A stretch of 54,971 nucleotides of DNA from an uncultured Alphaproteobacteria bacterium. GTDB taxonomy: Bacteria > Pseudomonadota > Alphaproteobacteria > UBA3830. The stretch is from the NCBI GenBank assembly GCA_905233185.1, contig CAJODB010000007.1, positions 1-54,971 of the forward strand, in the 5' to 3' direction. Made by a program: the position numbers and the translations under genes. Below are positions 17,131-26,390 of the stretch, piece after piece. The notes beneath the pieces were generated by a model that had not been told where the DNA came from, did not search any database, and saw nothing but the letters and a program-made list of their open reading frames with translations. Each line of letters opens with the position of its first letter. Position 1 is the stretch's first letter.

Positions 17131-17570
17131 CGGAGGGGGGGGAATTTACTTTCTCAAGAATTAAGAGCTGTAGATTACGGAAGTAACTGCAGAAAGTTTC
17201 AAAAAAACCAACGATACTGCAAATCAAAAAAACCGAAGAAGCTTCAGGAGTGGAAATTTCGTCTACCGTTGAAGATGATAACCTTAATTAATTCTCTGCT
17301 TCAAAATTGAAGGAGGTGGGAACTCGAATATACGTAGTTATGTTTAGGAAACAGAGCGGATACAATTATCTTAAAAGAAACGGAAAATCTGTATATTCAA
17401 GTGGTAGCGGAACATATGATTATTCGTATATCTCAAAATGCGCAACTGATTCAGGGGGCGAAGCATATGATGTTGGAAATAATACAGCGACTTTGAAATC
17501 GAAATTGGACGAAATTGCTGCAGACATCAAAACCTGGGCAAATTATGAGGAAGCGAAAAATGTAGAGTAG
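17131..17570 (+). pseudogene. Decayed TadG-like (VWA pilus assembly) gene remnant
   Basis: The last 87 codons (from about 17307) read like the end of an alphaproteobacterial TadG/VWA protein: IYVVMFRKQSGYNYL, then CATDSGGEAYDVGNN and finally LDEIAADIKTWANYEE. Upstream the same frame continues with sensible residues (ILQIKKTEEASGVEISSTV) but is broken by TAA at 17289 and by another TAA near 17180. It begins near a run of eight G. Most of the VWA domain is missing. TadG and TadE-like proteins normally work together in Tad pili or related secretion, and TadE-like copy 3 lies just downstream in the opposite direction. The 170 nt before 17131 show G-rich and A-rich sequence without a readable frame. 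Confidence 0.62.
17135..17142 (+). repeat. G8 homopolymer at the head of the TadG-like remnant
   Basis: Eight G followed by AATTTACTTTCTC, resembling the G run plus TATTTACTCTC at the start of the TadE-like genes. It suggests the decayed gene once carried the same kind of tract. Confidence 0.7.
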
Positions 17571-17773
17571 GGAAGAGGAAAGAGAAAGAAAATTGATAGA
17601 AAAAAAGTAAGATATATGAATTAAAAATTGTTGATAGAACAACTAAAATTAAGCATATAATTTAATAGATAATTTTACGATAAGCTGAAGCTAATTAATA
17701 AATTCACATCAATATACGACTTTTATATATCATATAAACGTAAACAAAAAAATTATGTTGTAATGGATTATAA

Positions 17774-18513
17774 TCACTCGTTTTTTCCGGGAAATAATCC
17801 TGGTTTTGGGGTGATTACTACCTGGTAAGTGAAAAGGTTGTTAGTCATGCCGTCTATTCCTTTAAATGTTTTCGGGTTTAATATAAAAAAGCCAAGTTTA
17901 TTTTTATTAAACGACTTATTATATTTTCTATAACAACATTCTATGCAAACTCGTTCATCTCCATCTTTATCGCAAACTAAATCTGGATTTTTCGCTTCGA
18001 CATCTGCCTGTGTAATTGTTTTTACGCTATCGCAGTTTCTATTCATTCCTAGAGGTGAAGGACTTGCACTAGTAGTTGCATAACAATGCTGAAATTGATA
18101 ACTATTGCTGTTAATTCGTTTTACCCATTCATAACTTACTGCGTAATAGATTCCGAATGGCCACGGATTAAACATAGTATTTGTGTGAAAAAAGTTTAGG
18201 CAGCTAGCATATGTTACTCTTGCAAGATCGTTTCTGGTTAGTGTCTTATCAGATTTTGAGTTTCCAAGCTGTTGAACCATGCTTGCGGCGAGATATGCAG
18301 ACATTTTTACTTTATTCTTTAGTTCGTAGAAACGATAGTGATCAGAAATGAAAAATAAAAGAGTGATACAAACAGGAATACTGAATGTAAATTCAATTAA
18401 AATACCACCTTTATGGCACTTATAAAGGCGCAAAATCCTGCGTAAGAGAGCAAATACCCCCCCCCGCATTTTTTATACTTCAAAAATCTCTTTTGTGATT
18501 TGCTAAACATCAT
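17774..18513 (-). CDS. TadE-like prepilin family protein, copy 3, frameshifted at a G9 tract
   Basis: Third paralogue. Two adjacent ATG codons (18513 and 18510) follow GGAG by 6 and 9 nt and open the leader MMFSKSQKRFLKYKKC, which meets nine G (18465-18457). One extra G gives 246 residues: HKGGILIEFTFSIP, a membrane helix, DHYRFYELKNKVKMSAYLAASM, CLNFFHTNTMFNPWPFG and VITPKPGLFP. An ATG at 18469 directly before the tract is in the body frame and could make a protein without the leader. It has no ribosome site and no counterpart in copies 1 and 4. The gene ends about 200 nt from the TadG-like remnant, tail to tail. The leader frame with nine G stops at the same aligned position as in the other copies. 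Confidence 0.8.
18457..18465 (-). repeat. G9 homopolymer in TadE-like copy 3
   Basis: Nine G on the gene strand at the leader-body junction, the same count and the same one-base frame offset as in the other three copies. Confidence 0.9.
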
Positions 18514-18539
18514 CAGGTTCTCCGAATATATATGTAATT

Positions 18540-18562
18540 TTTAATGAAAAACAGTTAATAAA
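18540..18562 (-). promoter_or_regulatory. Shared upstream element of TadE-like family, copy 3
   Basis: A 23-nt element reading TTTATTAA at its start and CATTAAA at its end on the gene strand, ending 26 nt before the first ATG, with TATATAT between. Confidence 0.55.
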
Positions 18563-18614
18563 GTGAAAAAATTATAATTTTTAATGGGTTCCTTATTAAT
18601 TCGAACAAGCAACT

Positions 18615-19421
18615 TTATTCTGTTGCTATACAGCAGTATTTGCGGCACTTTTTTACGAAATCAAATGCTTTACTCCACATTGTTTGAAAAATATTCTTTT
18701 TTTGTATACTTCTTTTATGCTTTTTCCACAGATCTTGAGCTGTTGCTTCATCTACTTCCAATAATTTTTCTGCTAAAACACGAGGTATTTGAAAATGCAT
18801 AAAATCCATTGGTTGACGCCATTTTCCACCCCAAATATTGAAACCATGATTTCTAAAAATGGAAACAACTTTATCAGTAATCATTCCCTTCCGTTTGATT
18901 TCTCTGTTCAAGAATCTATCGTCCGATCCTTCTTCTTGAATAACTATTTTCAACACAGAAGTAAGTTCATCACCCATTATATTCCAATTAGATAGATTGG
19001 CAGTGATTAATTTTAAGTCTTTATCTCTATCAGAGCTTCTTTCGGGATCCATTTTCATGGTTTGAATATTAAAGTAGGGATTAATTAATTCGTTGATATC
19101 TATTGCCGCTCCATAAGAATGCAATGAGATTTGTGTTCCTTCTGTGATTGATCTGGATTCTATAAATCCACTGGCCATGTATATTGGAAAATTTATTTCA
19201 AATAATTCATTAAAGATTTCTTCGACATCATTTTTTAGAACGTTCATGACATTTAATTCAATGCTTTTTATACTATCATCAAATGAATGACATATCACTT
19301 GCGTACTTACAATCTTATTTATGCCACTACCTATTTCTAATAAATAAGAACTAGCAAAAACGCTCGTATTTATGTTGGTCACTGATAAAAGAAATATAAG
19401 AATAACGAAATTTTTTTTCAT
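18615..19421 (-). CDS. Secreted M15-family peptidoglycan peptidase
   Basis: A 268-residue protein with an N-terminal signal peptide (about 1-24, ending near SVFASS) and a metallopeptidase domain of the M15 (VanY/CwlK-like) group. The zinc ligands are visible: His in SLHSYG, Asp in AAIDINE and His in DFMHFQ near the end of the domain, with WGGKWRQP before it. It should cut peptide cross-links or stem peptides of peptidoglycan in the periplasm. The C-terminal 45 residues are basic and Cys-containing. It lies 34 nt downstream of the MBL hydrolase gene on the same strand and may be cotranscribed with tyrS. Confidence 0.85.
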   Translation of the reverse strand: MKKNFVILIFLLSVTNINTSVFASSYLLEIGSGINKIVSTQVICHSFDDSIKSIELNVMNVLKNDVEEIFNELFEINFPIYMASGFIESRSITEGTQISLHSYGAAIDINELINPYFNIQTMKMDPERSSDRDKDLKLITANLSNWNIMGDELTSVLKIVIQEEGSDDRFLNREIKRKGMITDKVVSIFRNHGFNIWGGKWRQPMDFMHFQIPRVLAEKLLEVDEATAQDLWKKHKRSIQKKNIFQTMWSKAFDFVKKCRKYCCIATE

Positions 19422-19455
19422 ATATCACACATATACCTCCAATTTGCCACAGTTA

Positions 19456-20220
19456 TCAAGTAACAACAATTTGTAATCCATCGTATGCAGGAAAAACATT
19501 TCGCGGAAGATTTGCACATAACGAGTCATAATCTAGGTCAATGCTCATATGTGTAAGATATGTTTGCCTTGGTTTTAATTCGCGTACCCAATGTAGCACC
19601 GTGTCCAAATTCGCGTGTGTCGGTTTCGCATCTCGACTTAGACAGCCAACGATCCAAGTATCAAGTCCATGTAATTTTTCAAAAGTACTTTTTTCGAATG
19701 AAACAACATCAGTGGTGTATGCAAAATTACCAATTCGAAGTCCTGTACTTTTTAAATAACCATGATCTTGTTCAAAACAAATTCCTGAAATATCTCCTAT
19801 GGTGAATTTATCATCTACAATATTTGCTTCAACATAAGGTTTATAAAGATCTTGTCCGGAATCTTCAAATAAATAGTAGAACATTTTTTTCAAACTATGC
19901 ATTACGTAATCCTTCGCGTATATTTGCAAAGATTTTTCCATTCCAAAATATACAGGACGCAATTCATTTATTCCGTTCGTATGATCGTAATGTTCGTGAG
20001 TAATAAAAACGCCATCGATTTGCGATGAGCCAAAACTCAACAATTGCTGGCGCAAATCAGGAGACATATCGATCAATAGGCGTGTCTTTTCTGTTTCTAT
20101 AATTATGGATGAACGAGTGCGACGGTTTTTTGGATTGTTTGCATTACATTGTCCCCAACCATATTTCAGTAAAGGAACTCCGCCTGATGCTCCACATCCT
20201 AAGATAGTAACCTTCAGCAT
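19456..20220 (-). CDS. PhnP-like metallo-beta-lactamase-fold hydrolase
   Basis: A 254-residue MBL-fold hydrolase of the PhnP/RNase Z-like group. It has ILGCGASGGVP at the N-terminus, metal motif THEHYDHTNG, a further His in the EQDHGYLKS region and THMSIDLDY near the end. Family members are phosphodiesterases acting on cyclic phosphates or nucleotides; the substrate here is not known. It starts 7 nt after the tyrS stop, so the two form an operon. Confidence 0.88.
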   Translation of the reverse strand: MLKVTILGCGASGGVPLLKYGWGQCNANNPKNRRTRSSIIIETEKTRLLIDMSPDLRQQLLSFGSSQIDGVFITHEHYDHTNGINELRPVYFGMEKSLQIYAKDYVMHSLKKMFYYLFEDSGQDLYKPYVEANIVDDKFTIGDISGICFEQDHGYLKSTGLRIGNFAYTTDVVSFEKSTFEKLHGLDTWIVGCLSRDAKPTHANLDTVLHWVRELKPRQTYLTHMSIDLDYDSLCANLPRNVFPAYDGLQIVVT

Positions 20221-20227
20221 TTATTTC

Positions 20228-21481
20228 TCATTTGGATTTTAAAACGATCAATATGTGTTTCTTTTTTCCGCAAGAAAATTTCAACAAACCATCTTTGAAA
20301 TTCTCTTTTTGAAATCGATAGTCCTCGTGAATGGTTTTATCGTCTGCGTAAATTCCTCCTCCGCGAAGAAGTCGTTTTGCATCGCCACGACTTTCACATA
20401 ATCCACTTTCTACTAACACATCAATTGCGGATTTTGATAAATCATTTATCTCATATCTTGGAATAGATGACATTGCTCCAAGATCTGCATTATCTTTTGC
20501 GAACATTCCCGCTGCTGATTTATGAATTTCATCAAGAGAATCTTTACCGTGCACAAGGGAAGTAATTTCATCCGCTAGTTTCTTTTTTAGCTCATTAATT
20601 TCTTGTCCTTGTACGCTTTCCATTTTTTTTATCTCATCGATTTCAATATCAGTGAAAAGATACATAAGTTTTATGACATCAGCATCATTTACGTTACGCC
20701 AATACTGCCAAAAATCATAAGCAGATAATAACTCTTGATCAAGCCAAACTGCTCCGTTGGCAGTTTTCCCCATCTTCTTACCGTCGCTAGTAGTAAGAAG
20801 AGGATTTGTGAAACCGAAAACTTCTTTTCCGAGCTTCTTTTTTATTAGTTCAACGCCACAGCAGATATTTCCCCATTGATCTTGTCCGCCGAATTGAATG
20901 CAACAACATTTATCAGTGTACAATTTCAGAAAATCATAAGCTTGCAATATCATATAGTTAAACTCAAGAAAGCTCAAAGAGCTATTGGACTCTAATTTTG
21001 TTTTTACAGAATCAAATCCTATCATGCGATTTATTGAAAAGTATTTTCCGATTTCACGAAGAAAAGGAATGTATTCGATTCTATCCAACCAATCCGCATT
21101 GTTAACCATAATCGCATCTGAAGTACCATCACCAAATCGCAAGAATGGCAGAAGACATTTTTTTATACCAATTAAATTTGTCGCAATTTCTTCATCGCTT
21201 AAAATCGGTCGAGTAGTATTTCTGAAAGATGGATCTCCGATTTTTGTTGTGCCTCCGCCGACTAATATTATCGGACGGTGTCCATGCTTTTGAAACAAAC
21301 GCATCATAGCAATAGGAATGAAGTGTCCGACATGCAAACTTTTTGCGGTTATATCAAACCCTATATATCCTGATCGACCTGGAGTCGCAAGATAATCATC
21401 CATAGCATCGAGGTTGGTCGACTGATAAAAGAAACCACGAGCCGCTGCTTCATTTAAAAATGATGATTTGTATTTCGCCAT
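20228..21481 (-). CDS. tyrS: Tyrosyl-tRNA synthetase
   Basis: Class I aminoacyl-tRNA synthetase that charges tRNA-Tyr, 417 residues. The HIGH-like motif is LHVGHF, preceded by GFDITAKS. The tyrosine pocket has QFGGQDQWGN, and the KMSKS-like loop is GKKMGKT. A C-terminal S4 domain carries LCESRGDAKRLLRGGGIY. The start is ATG at 21481 with AAGGGA 7 nt upstream, rather than an upstream alternative codon at 21517 that lacks such a site. It is the first gene of a tyrS-MBL(-M15) run. Confidence 0.97.
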   Translation of the reverse strand: MAKYKSSFLNEAAARGFFYQSTNLDAMDDYLATPGRSGYIGFDITAKSLHVGHFIPIAMMRLFQKHGHRPIILVGGGTTKIGDPSFRNTTRPILSDEEIATNLIGIKKCLLPFLRFGDGTSDAIMVNNADWLDRIEYIPFLREIGKYFSINRMIGFDSVKTKLESNSSLSFLEFNYMILQAYDFLKLYTDKCCCIQFGGQDQWGNICCGVELIKKKLGKEVFGFTNPLLTTSDGKKMGKTANGAVWLDQELLSAYDFWQYWRNVNDADVIKLMYLFTDIEIDEIKKMESVQGQEINELKKKLADEITSLVHGKDSLDEIHKSAAGMFAKDNADLGAMSSIPRYEINDLSKSAIDVLVESGLCESRGDAKRLLRGGGIYADDKTIHEDYRFQKENFKDGLLKFSCGKKKHILIVLKSK

Positions 21482-21545
21482 GGTATTTTCCCTTGCTACA
21501 ATCCGTTTAATACTCAAAAAACACTGAACATTTTATACTTAACTT

Positions 21546-22202
21546 TTACGCATTAATGGTTTTTTTTGCGTATCTGCTCTGTAAATATTCAGTAACACAA
21601 TCTTTTATGGTGTCCAAGTGATCGGTAAAAGAATGGTTGCAATTTGGAATCACACGATAATCTATGGAAATTCCTCTTTGTGAATTCAGTTTCTCCACTA
21701 ATTTATCAACATTCTCTGTTGGACAGAACTGATCGTCTTGGCCGTTTATTATCATCCCAGAAACAGGGCATGGAGCGAGGAAAGAAAAATCATATTGGTT
21801 CGCCGGAGGACATACCGATACGAAACCAGCAATTTCCGGACGACGCATAAGTAACTGCATTCCGATTAATGCACCGAAAGAAAAACCCGCAACCCACAAT
21901 TGCCTTTGTCCATGATTTATAGACTGAATCCAATCCAAAACAGCGGCTGTATCGGTTAACTCACCTTCGCCTTTGTCATATTCGCCTTCAGACTTGCCGA
22001 CACCTCTGAAATTAAACCGAATCGCAGAAAATCCATTTTCGATAAACGCTTTATAAAGAGTTAGAGTAACGCGATTGTTCATTGTCCCTCCCTGAAGAGG
22101 ATTTGGATGTAATACAATGACTAACGGAGCCATAGGATTTTTGCTGTGATGATACCTGGCTTCGATTCTCCCTGCATTTCCTGTCAATACTATCTCTGGC
22201 AT
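21546..22202 (-). CDS. Alpha/beta hydrolase (COG2945-like)
   Basis: A 218-residue cytosolic alpha/beta hydrolase. The pattern matches the dienelactone hydrolase-like COG2945 group: LHPNPLQGGTMNN near the start, FNFRGVGKSEGEYD, the nucleophile elbow GFSFGA with catalytic Ser, Asp in NGQDDQF and His in CNHSF. The substrate is unknown. GGAG precedes the ATG. It lies upstream of tyrS on the same strand with a 64-nt gap. Confidence 0.88.
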   Translation of the reverse strand: MPEIVLTGNAGRIEARYHHSKNPMAPLVIVLHPNPLQGGTMNNRVTLTLYKAFIENGFSAIRFNFRGVGKSEGEYDKGEGELTDTAAVLDWIQSINHGQRQLWVAGFSFGALIGMQLLMRRPEIAGFVSVCPPANQYDFSFLAPCPVSGMIINGQDDQFCPTENVDKLVEKLNSQRGISIDYRVIPNCNHSFTDHLDTIKDCVTEYLQSRYAKKTINA

Positions 22203-22417
22203 TTAAAAATCTCCTGCTAATGCTGTTGTTACTTGCGCAAAATTAAAAAATTAATACAAAAAAATTCAATTCGAAACATAAAATAGCTAAAAACCCTGAT
22301 TAATATACAATTTCATACAATAAAATCAATGAAAACTAACGTTTTTTTGCTTTCATCAAATAAAATAGTGTCGAAAAATCGAAAGACAAGGAGTTTTTGT
22401 GGAAAATTCCGTTTAAG

Positions 22418-23431
22418 CTACTTCGCAAATTTCTCTAAAACATGCGTTGGGCGATTTGAACCCTCTTGCTGTCCTGATACACGATACGAAATTTCTCCGT
22501 ATAGAGCTTCAAATCTTTGTTCTAACGGTATTTTTTCGTCCTTCAAAAATTCTCCTGCAACTCCTGTCATAACCATTGCAGAATTAATATTTGCATTATT
22601 TGCGCCAAGAATGTCTGTCCATGGAGTATCTCCGATCATCACAATTTTATCTTCTGGCTCTGTAAATTGTTTTGCAAATTCAAAAATTCCTCTGTAAGGT
22701 TTTCCGAAATATATGACTTTCCCGCCTAACTTTTCGTAGTATTTTCCTAGAATTCCTTGAGCAAATACGGGAGCTATTTTGTGAGTACTATCTGATTCAT
22801 GAGCAAACATATCGGGATTTGCAACAAGAAGAATTTTGTTTTTCTCAAGGCATTTTTCCAATACTGCAGCAAATTCCATAGGTCCTTTTCTTCCTGACGG
22901 ATCATGTAATTTATACCAATCACAATGAACAACGTCTTCAATTTTTACAGGATTTTCATTTTCATCTAGTAAATTATCGATTCTTACTCTGCCATACAAT
23001 GTTCGTGGTACGCCAACATACATCAAATCAGCATAATCAAAAGATTCTGTTTTGATTATTTGAGAATCTGCAAAAACGCTTGCATTTCCCATGAATAAAC
23101 ATTTCACAGAGGATATTTTTTTACCCAAATTTTTTGAAATTTCCTGAGCTTTAGATGTGAGAATATAGTGCAGATACTCTCCTGATGTCACAAATTTATC
23201 GTAGTGGGTGCCGGCGTACATTTCACGCTGTTCATAGCTCCGCTTTGCATCTTCAGATACTTGCGTTGTATTAGATAATATAATGACTTTTTTACCTAAT
23301 TTCCTTAGTTCTTCCATTGTTTCAAGAGTATTATCGTATAAAGAGAAACCGTTGTATAAAACTCCATAAACATCAATAAAAAAAGTATCGTATTGATCTG
23401 CTAAGGAAAGTATATTCTTTTCAATTTTCAT
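22418..23431 (-). CDS. HAD superfamily class IIA phosphatase-like hydrolase
   Basis: A 337-residue HAD class IIA protein, like the alphaproteobacterial TIGR01459 group. Motif I is FIDVYGVLYNG: the nucleophile Asp is present and the usual second Asp is Tyr, as is common in this class. Motif II is ILSNTT, and the last motif is MIGDTPWTDILGANN. It probably dephosphorylates a small phosphorylated metabolite. It lies 37 nt after ettA on the same strand. The 215 nt between it and the alpha/beta hydrolase hold no recognisable feature. Confidence 0.86.
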   Translation of the reverse strand: MKIEKNILSLADQYDTFFIDVYGVLYNGFSLYDNTLETMEELRKLGKKVIILSNTTQVSEDAKRSYEQREMYAGTHYDKFVTSGEYLHYILTSKAQEISKNLGKKISSVKCLFMGNASVFADSQIIKTESFDYADLMYVGVPRTLYGRVRIDNLLDENENPVKIEDVVHCDWYKLHDPSGRKGPMEFAAVLEKCLEKNKILLVANPDMFAHESDSTHKIAPVFAQGILGKYYEKLGGKVIYFGKPYRGIFEFAKQFTEPEDKIVMIGDTPWTDILGANNANINSAMVMTGVAGEFLKDEKIPLEQRFEALYGEISYRVSGQQEGSNRPTHVLEKFAK

Positions 23432-23468
23432 TATTTTTCTCTTTTTCGTTCATTTATTCTTTTTTATT

Positions 23469-25148
23469 TTATCTGGATAGTTTTTTGTATTTTATTCTAT
23501 GCGGAATAAGTTCACTAATTCCCAAACGCTTTTTCTTATCTTCTTCGTACGCCGAAAAGTCGCCTTGGAACCATTCAACTTTGCTATCTCCTTCAAATGC
23601 CAAAATATGCGTTGCTATTCTATCTAAAAACCAGCGATCGTGGCTCACAACAATAGCACAGCCTGCAAAATCGAGAAGAGCATCTTCCAAAGTTCTAAGA
23701 GTATCTACATCTAAATCGTTGGTCGGCTCATCTAAAAGAATAACATTTGCTCCTGATTTTAGGATTTTTGCAAGATGCACACGATTCCGTTCACCCCCAG
23801 ACAGCTGATTTATGTATTTTTGTTGATCTGTACCTTTAAAACCGAAATAAGAAACATATGCACGGCTTGAAACTCGACGTTTCCCGAGTTCCAACTCATC
23901 TAAGGAGTCGGATATTTCTTCCCAAACGGTTTTTTTATCGTCCAAAGCATCTCGACTTTGATCGACATACGCCATTTTTACCGTTTCTCCTATAGTAATT
24001 TTTCCGAAATCTTGTTTTTCTTTTCCTGTTAGAATTTTAAATAGAGTGGATTTGCCTGCCCCATTCGGTCCTATCACTCCTACAATACTTCCAGGAGGAA
24101 GATCGAATGATAAATCCTCAAACAGAACCTTTTCGCCAAAAGATTTGCTTAAGGATTCCGCTCGGATGACTATATCACCAAGTCGTGGACCAGAAGGAAT
24201 GTATAGAGTTGATGTATTATACGTCTTTGAATTTTCTTGCTCTAGCATTTCGCTATATGCACTGATTCTTGCTTTGCTTTTGGCTTGTCGAGCTTTTGGA
24301 GATTGATGAATCCATTCAAGCTCACGTGCTAAAAAGCGTTTACGATCATTGTCTGCATTTTCTTCTTGCTCAAGACGTTTCTGCCGTTCTTCCAGCCAAG
24401 CAGAATAGTTGCCTTCAAAAGGATAAGTCGAACCTCGATCTAATTCCAAAATCCATCCCACAACATTATCAAGAAAATATCGGTCATGTGTGACTAAAAC
24501 GACAGCGCCCTTATATTCCTTTAAGTGTTGTTCAAGCCATGCTACAGATTCAGCATCGAGATGGTTTGTTGGCTCATCTAAAAGAAGCAAATCAGGTTTC
24601 TGAAGTAAAAGTTTACAAAGAGCTACCCGGCGTTTTTCTCCTCCCGATAGGTTACCTGCGATTGCTTCAGGCGGAGGACAACGCAAAGCATCCATGGCGA
24701 TTTCTATCGTTCTATTAAGATCCCACAATCCTTGAGCATCAATCTGTTCTTGCAGTTCTGCTTGCTTTGCAATAAGAGCATTCATTTCATCGTCTGACAT
24801 TTCTTCTGCGAATTTTGCAGAAATCGCATCGAATTCATCGAGAATAGCTTTTTTTTCTTTGAGAGCGGACATTATATTGTCGAATACGGTGGCATTTTTG
24901 TCTAACTCAGGCTCTTGAGGAAGATATCCGACAGTGGCTCCTTTTGCCGGCCAAGCTTCTCCATTAAAATCAGTATCTAATCCTGCCATTATTTTTAGAA
25001 GAGTGGATTTTCCTGCGCCATTTTTACCGACAATCCCAATCTTTGCATCAGGAAAAAATGAAAGCCACGTTTCTTTTAGAACTTGTTTTCCTCCAGGATA
25101 GACCTTCGACGCGCCTTTCATGACGTATATATATTGATACGAAGCCAT
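23469..25148 (-). CDS. ettA: Energy-dependent translational throttle protein EttA
   Basis: Soluble ABC-F ATPase that binds the ribosomal E site and gates the first elongation steps according to the ATP/ADP ratio. Two ABC domains in 559 residues: Walker A GKNGAGKST and GPNGAGKST, signatures LSGGEKRR and LSGGERNR, Walker B LLLLDEPTNHLD and VILLDEPTNDLD. The EttA-type N-terminus (SKVYPGGKQVLKETWLSF) and the short linker without a resistance-type long arm favour EttA over UUP or resistance factors. Confidence 0.95.
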   Translation of the reverse strand: MASYQYIYVMKGASKVYPGGKQVLKETWLSFFPDAKIGIVGKNGAGKSTLLKIMAGLDTDFNGEAWPAKGATVGYLPQEPELDKNATVFDNIMSALKEKKAILDEFDAISAKFAEEMSDDEMNALIAKQAELQEQIDAQGLWDLNRTIEIAMDALRCPPPEAIAGNLSGGEKRRVALCKLLLQKPDLLLLDEPTNHLDAESVAWLEQHLKEYKGAVVLVTHDRYFLDNVVGWILELDRGSTYPFEGNYSAWLEERQKRLEQEENADNDRKRFLARELEWIHQSPKARQAKSKARISAYSEMLEQENSKTYNTSTLYIPSGPRLGDIVIRAESLSKSFGEKVLFEDLSFDLPPGSIVGVIGPNGAGKSTLFKILTGKEKQDFGKITIGETVKMAYVDQSRDALDDKKTVWEEISDSLDELELGKRRVSSRAYVSYFGFKGTDQQKYINQLSGGERNRVHLAKILKSGANVILLDEPTNDLDVDTLRTLEDALLDFAGCAIVVSHDRWFLDRIATHILAFEGDSKVEWFQGDFSAYEEDKKKRLGISELIPHRIKYKKLSR

Positions 25149-25294
25149 TTTAATATTTCCAACTAATTTTAAGAAACAACAAAAACTACAGCAGCGATAT
25201 TGATAATGCTACAACTGACTATGCTTTTGCAAGAGAAAACATGGATGTAGTAGTGGGAAAACGATCATTATTTTGAGAAAACAGAAAAGAGCTT

Positions 25295-26194
25295 TTATTT
25301 ATTTTTTTTGCTTTTTATCTCTTCTTTTTTTGTTTGAGCCAGAGGATGGAATTTGTTTACGACCTCACGCAGTCTTTTGCTTGTAACGTGCGTATATATT
25401 TCAGTTGTTGATATATCTTGATGCCCCAGCATTTTTTTTACACTCAGAAGGTCAGCTCCATTATCCAAAATATGCGTTGCAAATGCATGTCTCAATACAT
25501 GAGGCGAAATTTTCGTCACATCTACTCCTGAATTTATCGCTAGATCTTTTAATATCTGAAATACTCTCTGGCGTGTTATATGTTTTGTCGGATTTACCGA
25601 TGGAAACAACCAAACCGATTCCTTGCAAGTTGCAAGCCATTCGGGTATTAGCAAAACAACTCTTGCTGATATTGGAACAATACGTTCTTTACTTCCTTTT
25701 CCGAAAACTCTTATAAATTTATTTTCCACAATTGTGTTTCTTTTTAGAGAAATTAATTCGCTAACTCGTAATCCGCTACCATATAGAATCAGCAAAATTA
25801 ATTCCGCTCGAATATCATCAGGTGCTGGCAGTGTTAATATCGCATTCTGTAATTTTTCTATAACTTCTTCGCTTACTATTTTAGGAAGAGGTCTACGACT
25901 TTTTGGTTGATGAATAAAACGAGTAGGATCGTGCGTGATTAATTCTTCTCTATATAAAAATTTAAAAAATTGTTTTAATGCTGATAATTTTCGCTTTACA
26001 GATGAGGTTTTCAGTCTTTTCTCGTCCAAATTAGCCAAATAATCTTTAATATTTTCTTCTGATACTTCCTTTTCAAGGTCAATAAAACCGCAAAAATCTG
26101 TTAGATCCATTATGTAAGATTGTATTGTATTATCAGCTATATTCCGTTCACTTTTCAGATATTCAACAAATAATTCAATATATCTGTGCTGCAT
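25295..26194 (-). CDS. xerD: Tyrosine recombinase XerD
   Basis: Chromosome-dimer resolution recombinase, 299 residues. The N-terminal SAM-like DNA-binding domain covers about 1-90. The catalytic domain has Arg in GSGLRVSEL, Lys in GKGSKER, HVLRHAFATHIL with His and Arg, GHQDISTTEIYTHV with the third His and the Tyr nucleophile. Sequence and length fit XerD slightly better than XerC (VKKMLGHQDISTTEIYTHV). A basic Lys/Glu tail is unusual but short. No dif-like site is visible nearby. The 146 nt between it and ettA hold nothing recognisable. Confidence 0.9.
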   Translation of the reverse strand: MQHRYIELFVEYLKSERNIADNTIQSYIMDLTDFCGFIDLEKEVSEENIKDYLANLDEKRLKTSSVKRKLSALKQFFKFLYREELITHDPTRFIHQPKSRRPLPKIVSEEVIEKLQNAILTLPAPDDIRAELILLILYGSGLRVSELISLKRNTIVENKFIRVFGKGSKERIVPISARVVLLIPEWLATCKESVWLFPSVNPTKHITRQRVFQILKDLAINSGVDVTKISPHVLRHAFATHILDNGADLLSVKKMLGHQDISTTEIYTHVTSKRLREVVNKFHPLAQTKKEEIKSKKNK

Positions 26195-26390
26195 TTTTAT
26201 CTCGATTATATTAATAATTTCTTTACCATATCCAATTATAAATTTATAATACTCCAGTAATTAGAATGTGTATGCAAAAATACTTTATGCGAAGTTGTAG
26301 TTTTCATTTTTATTTCTTTCCGCAAGATTTCGATTCTTTTTTATCGCTTATCTCTGGTTCGGCTTTCCGTTTTATTAATGTTGGAATTTA

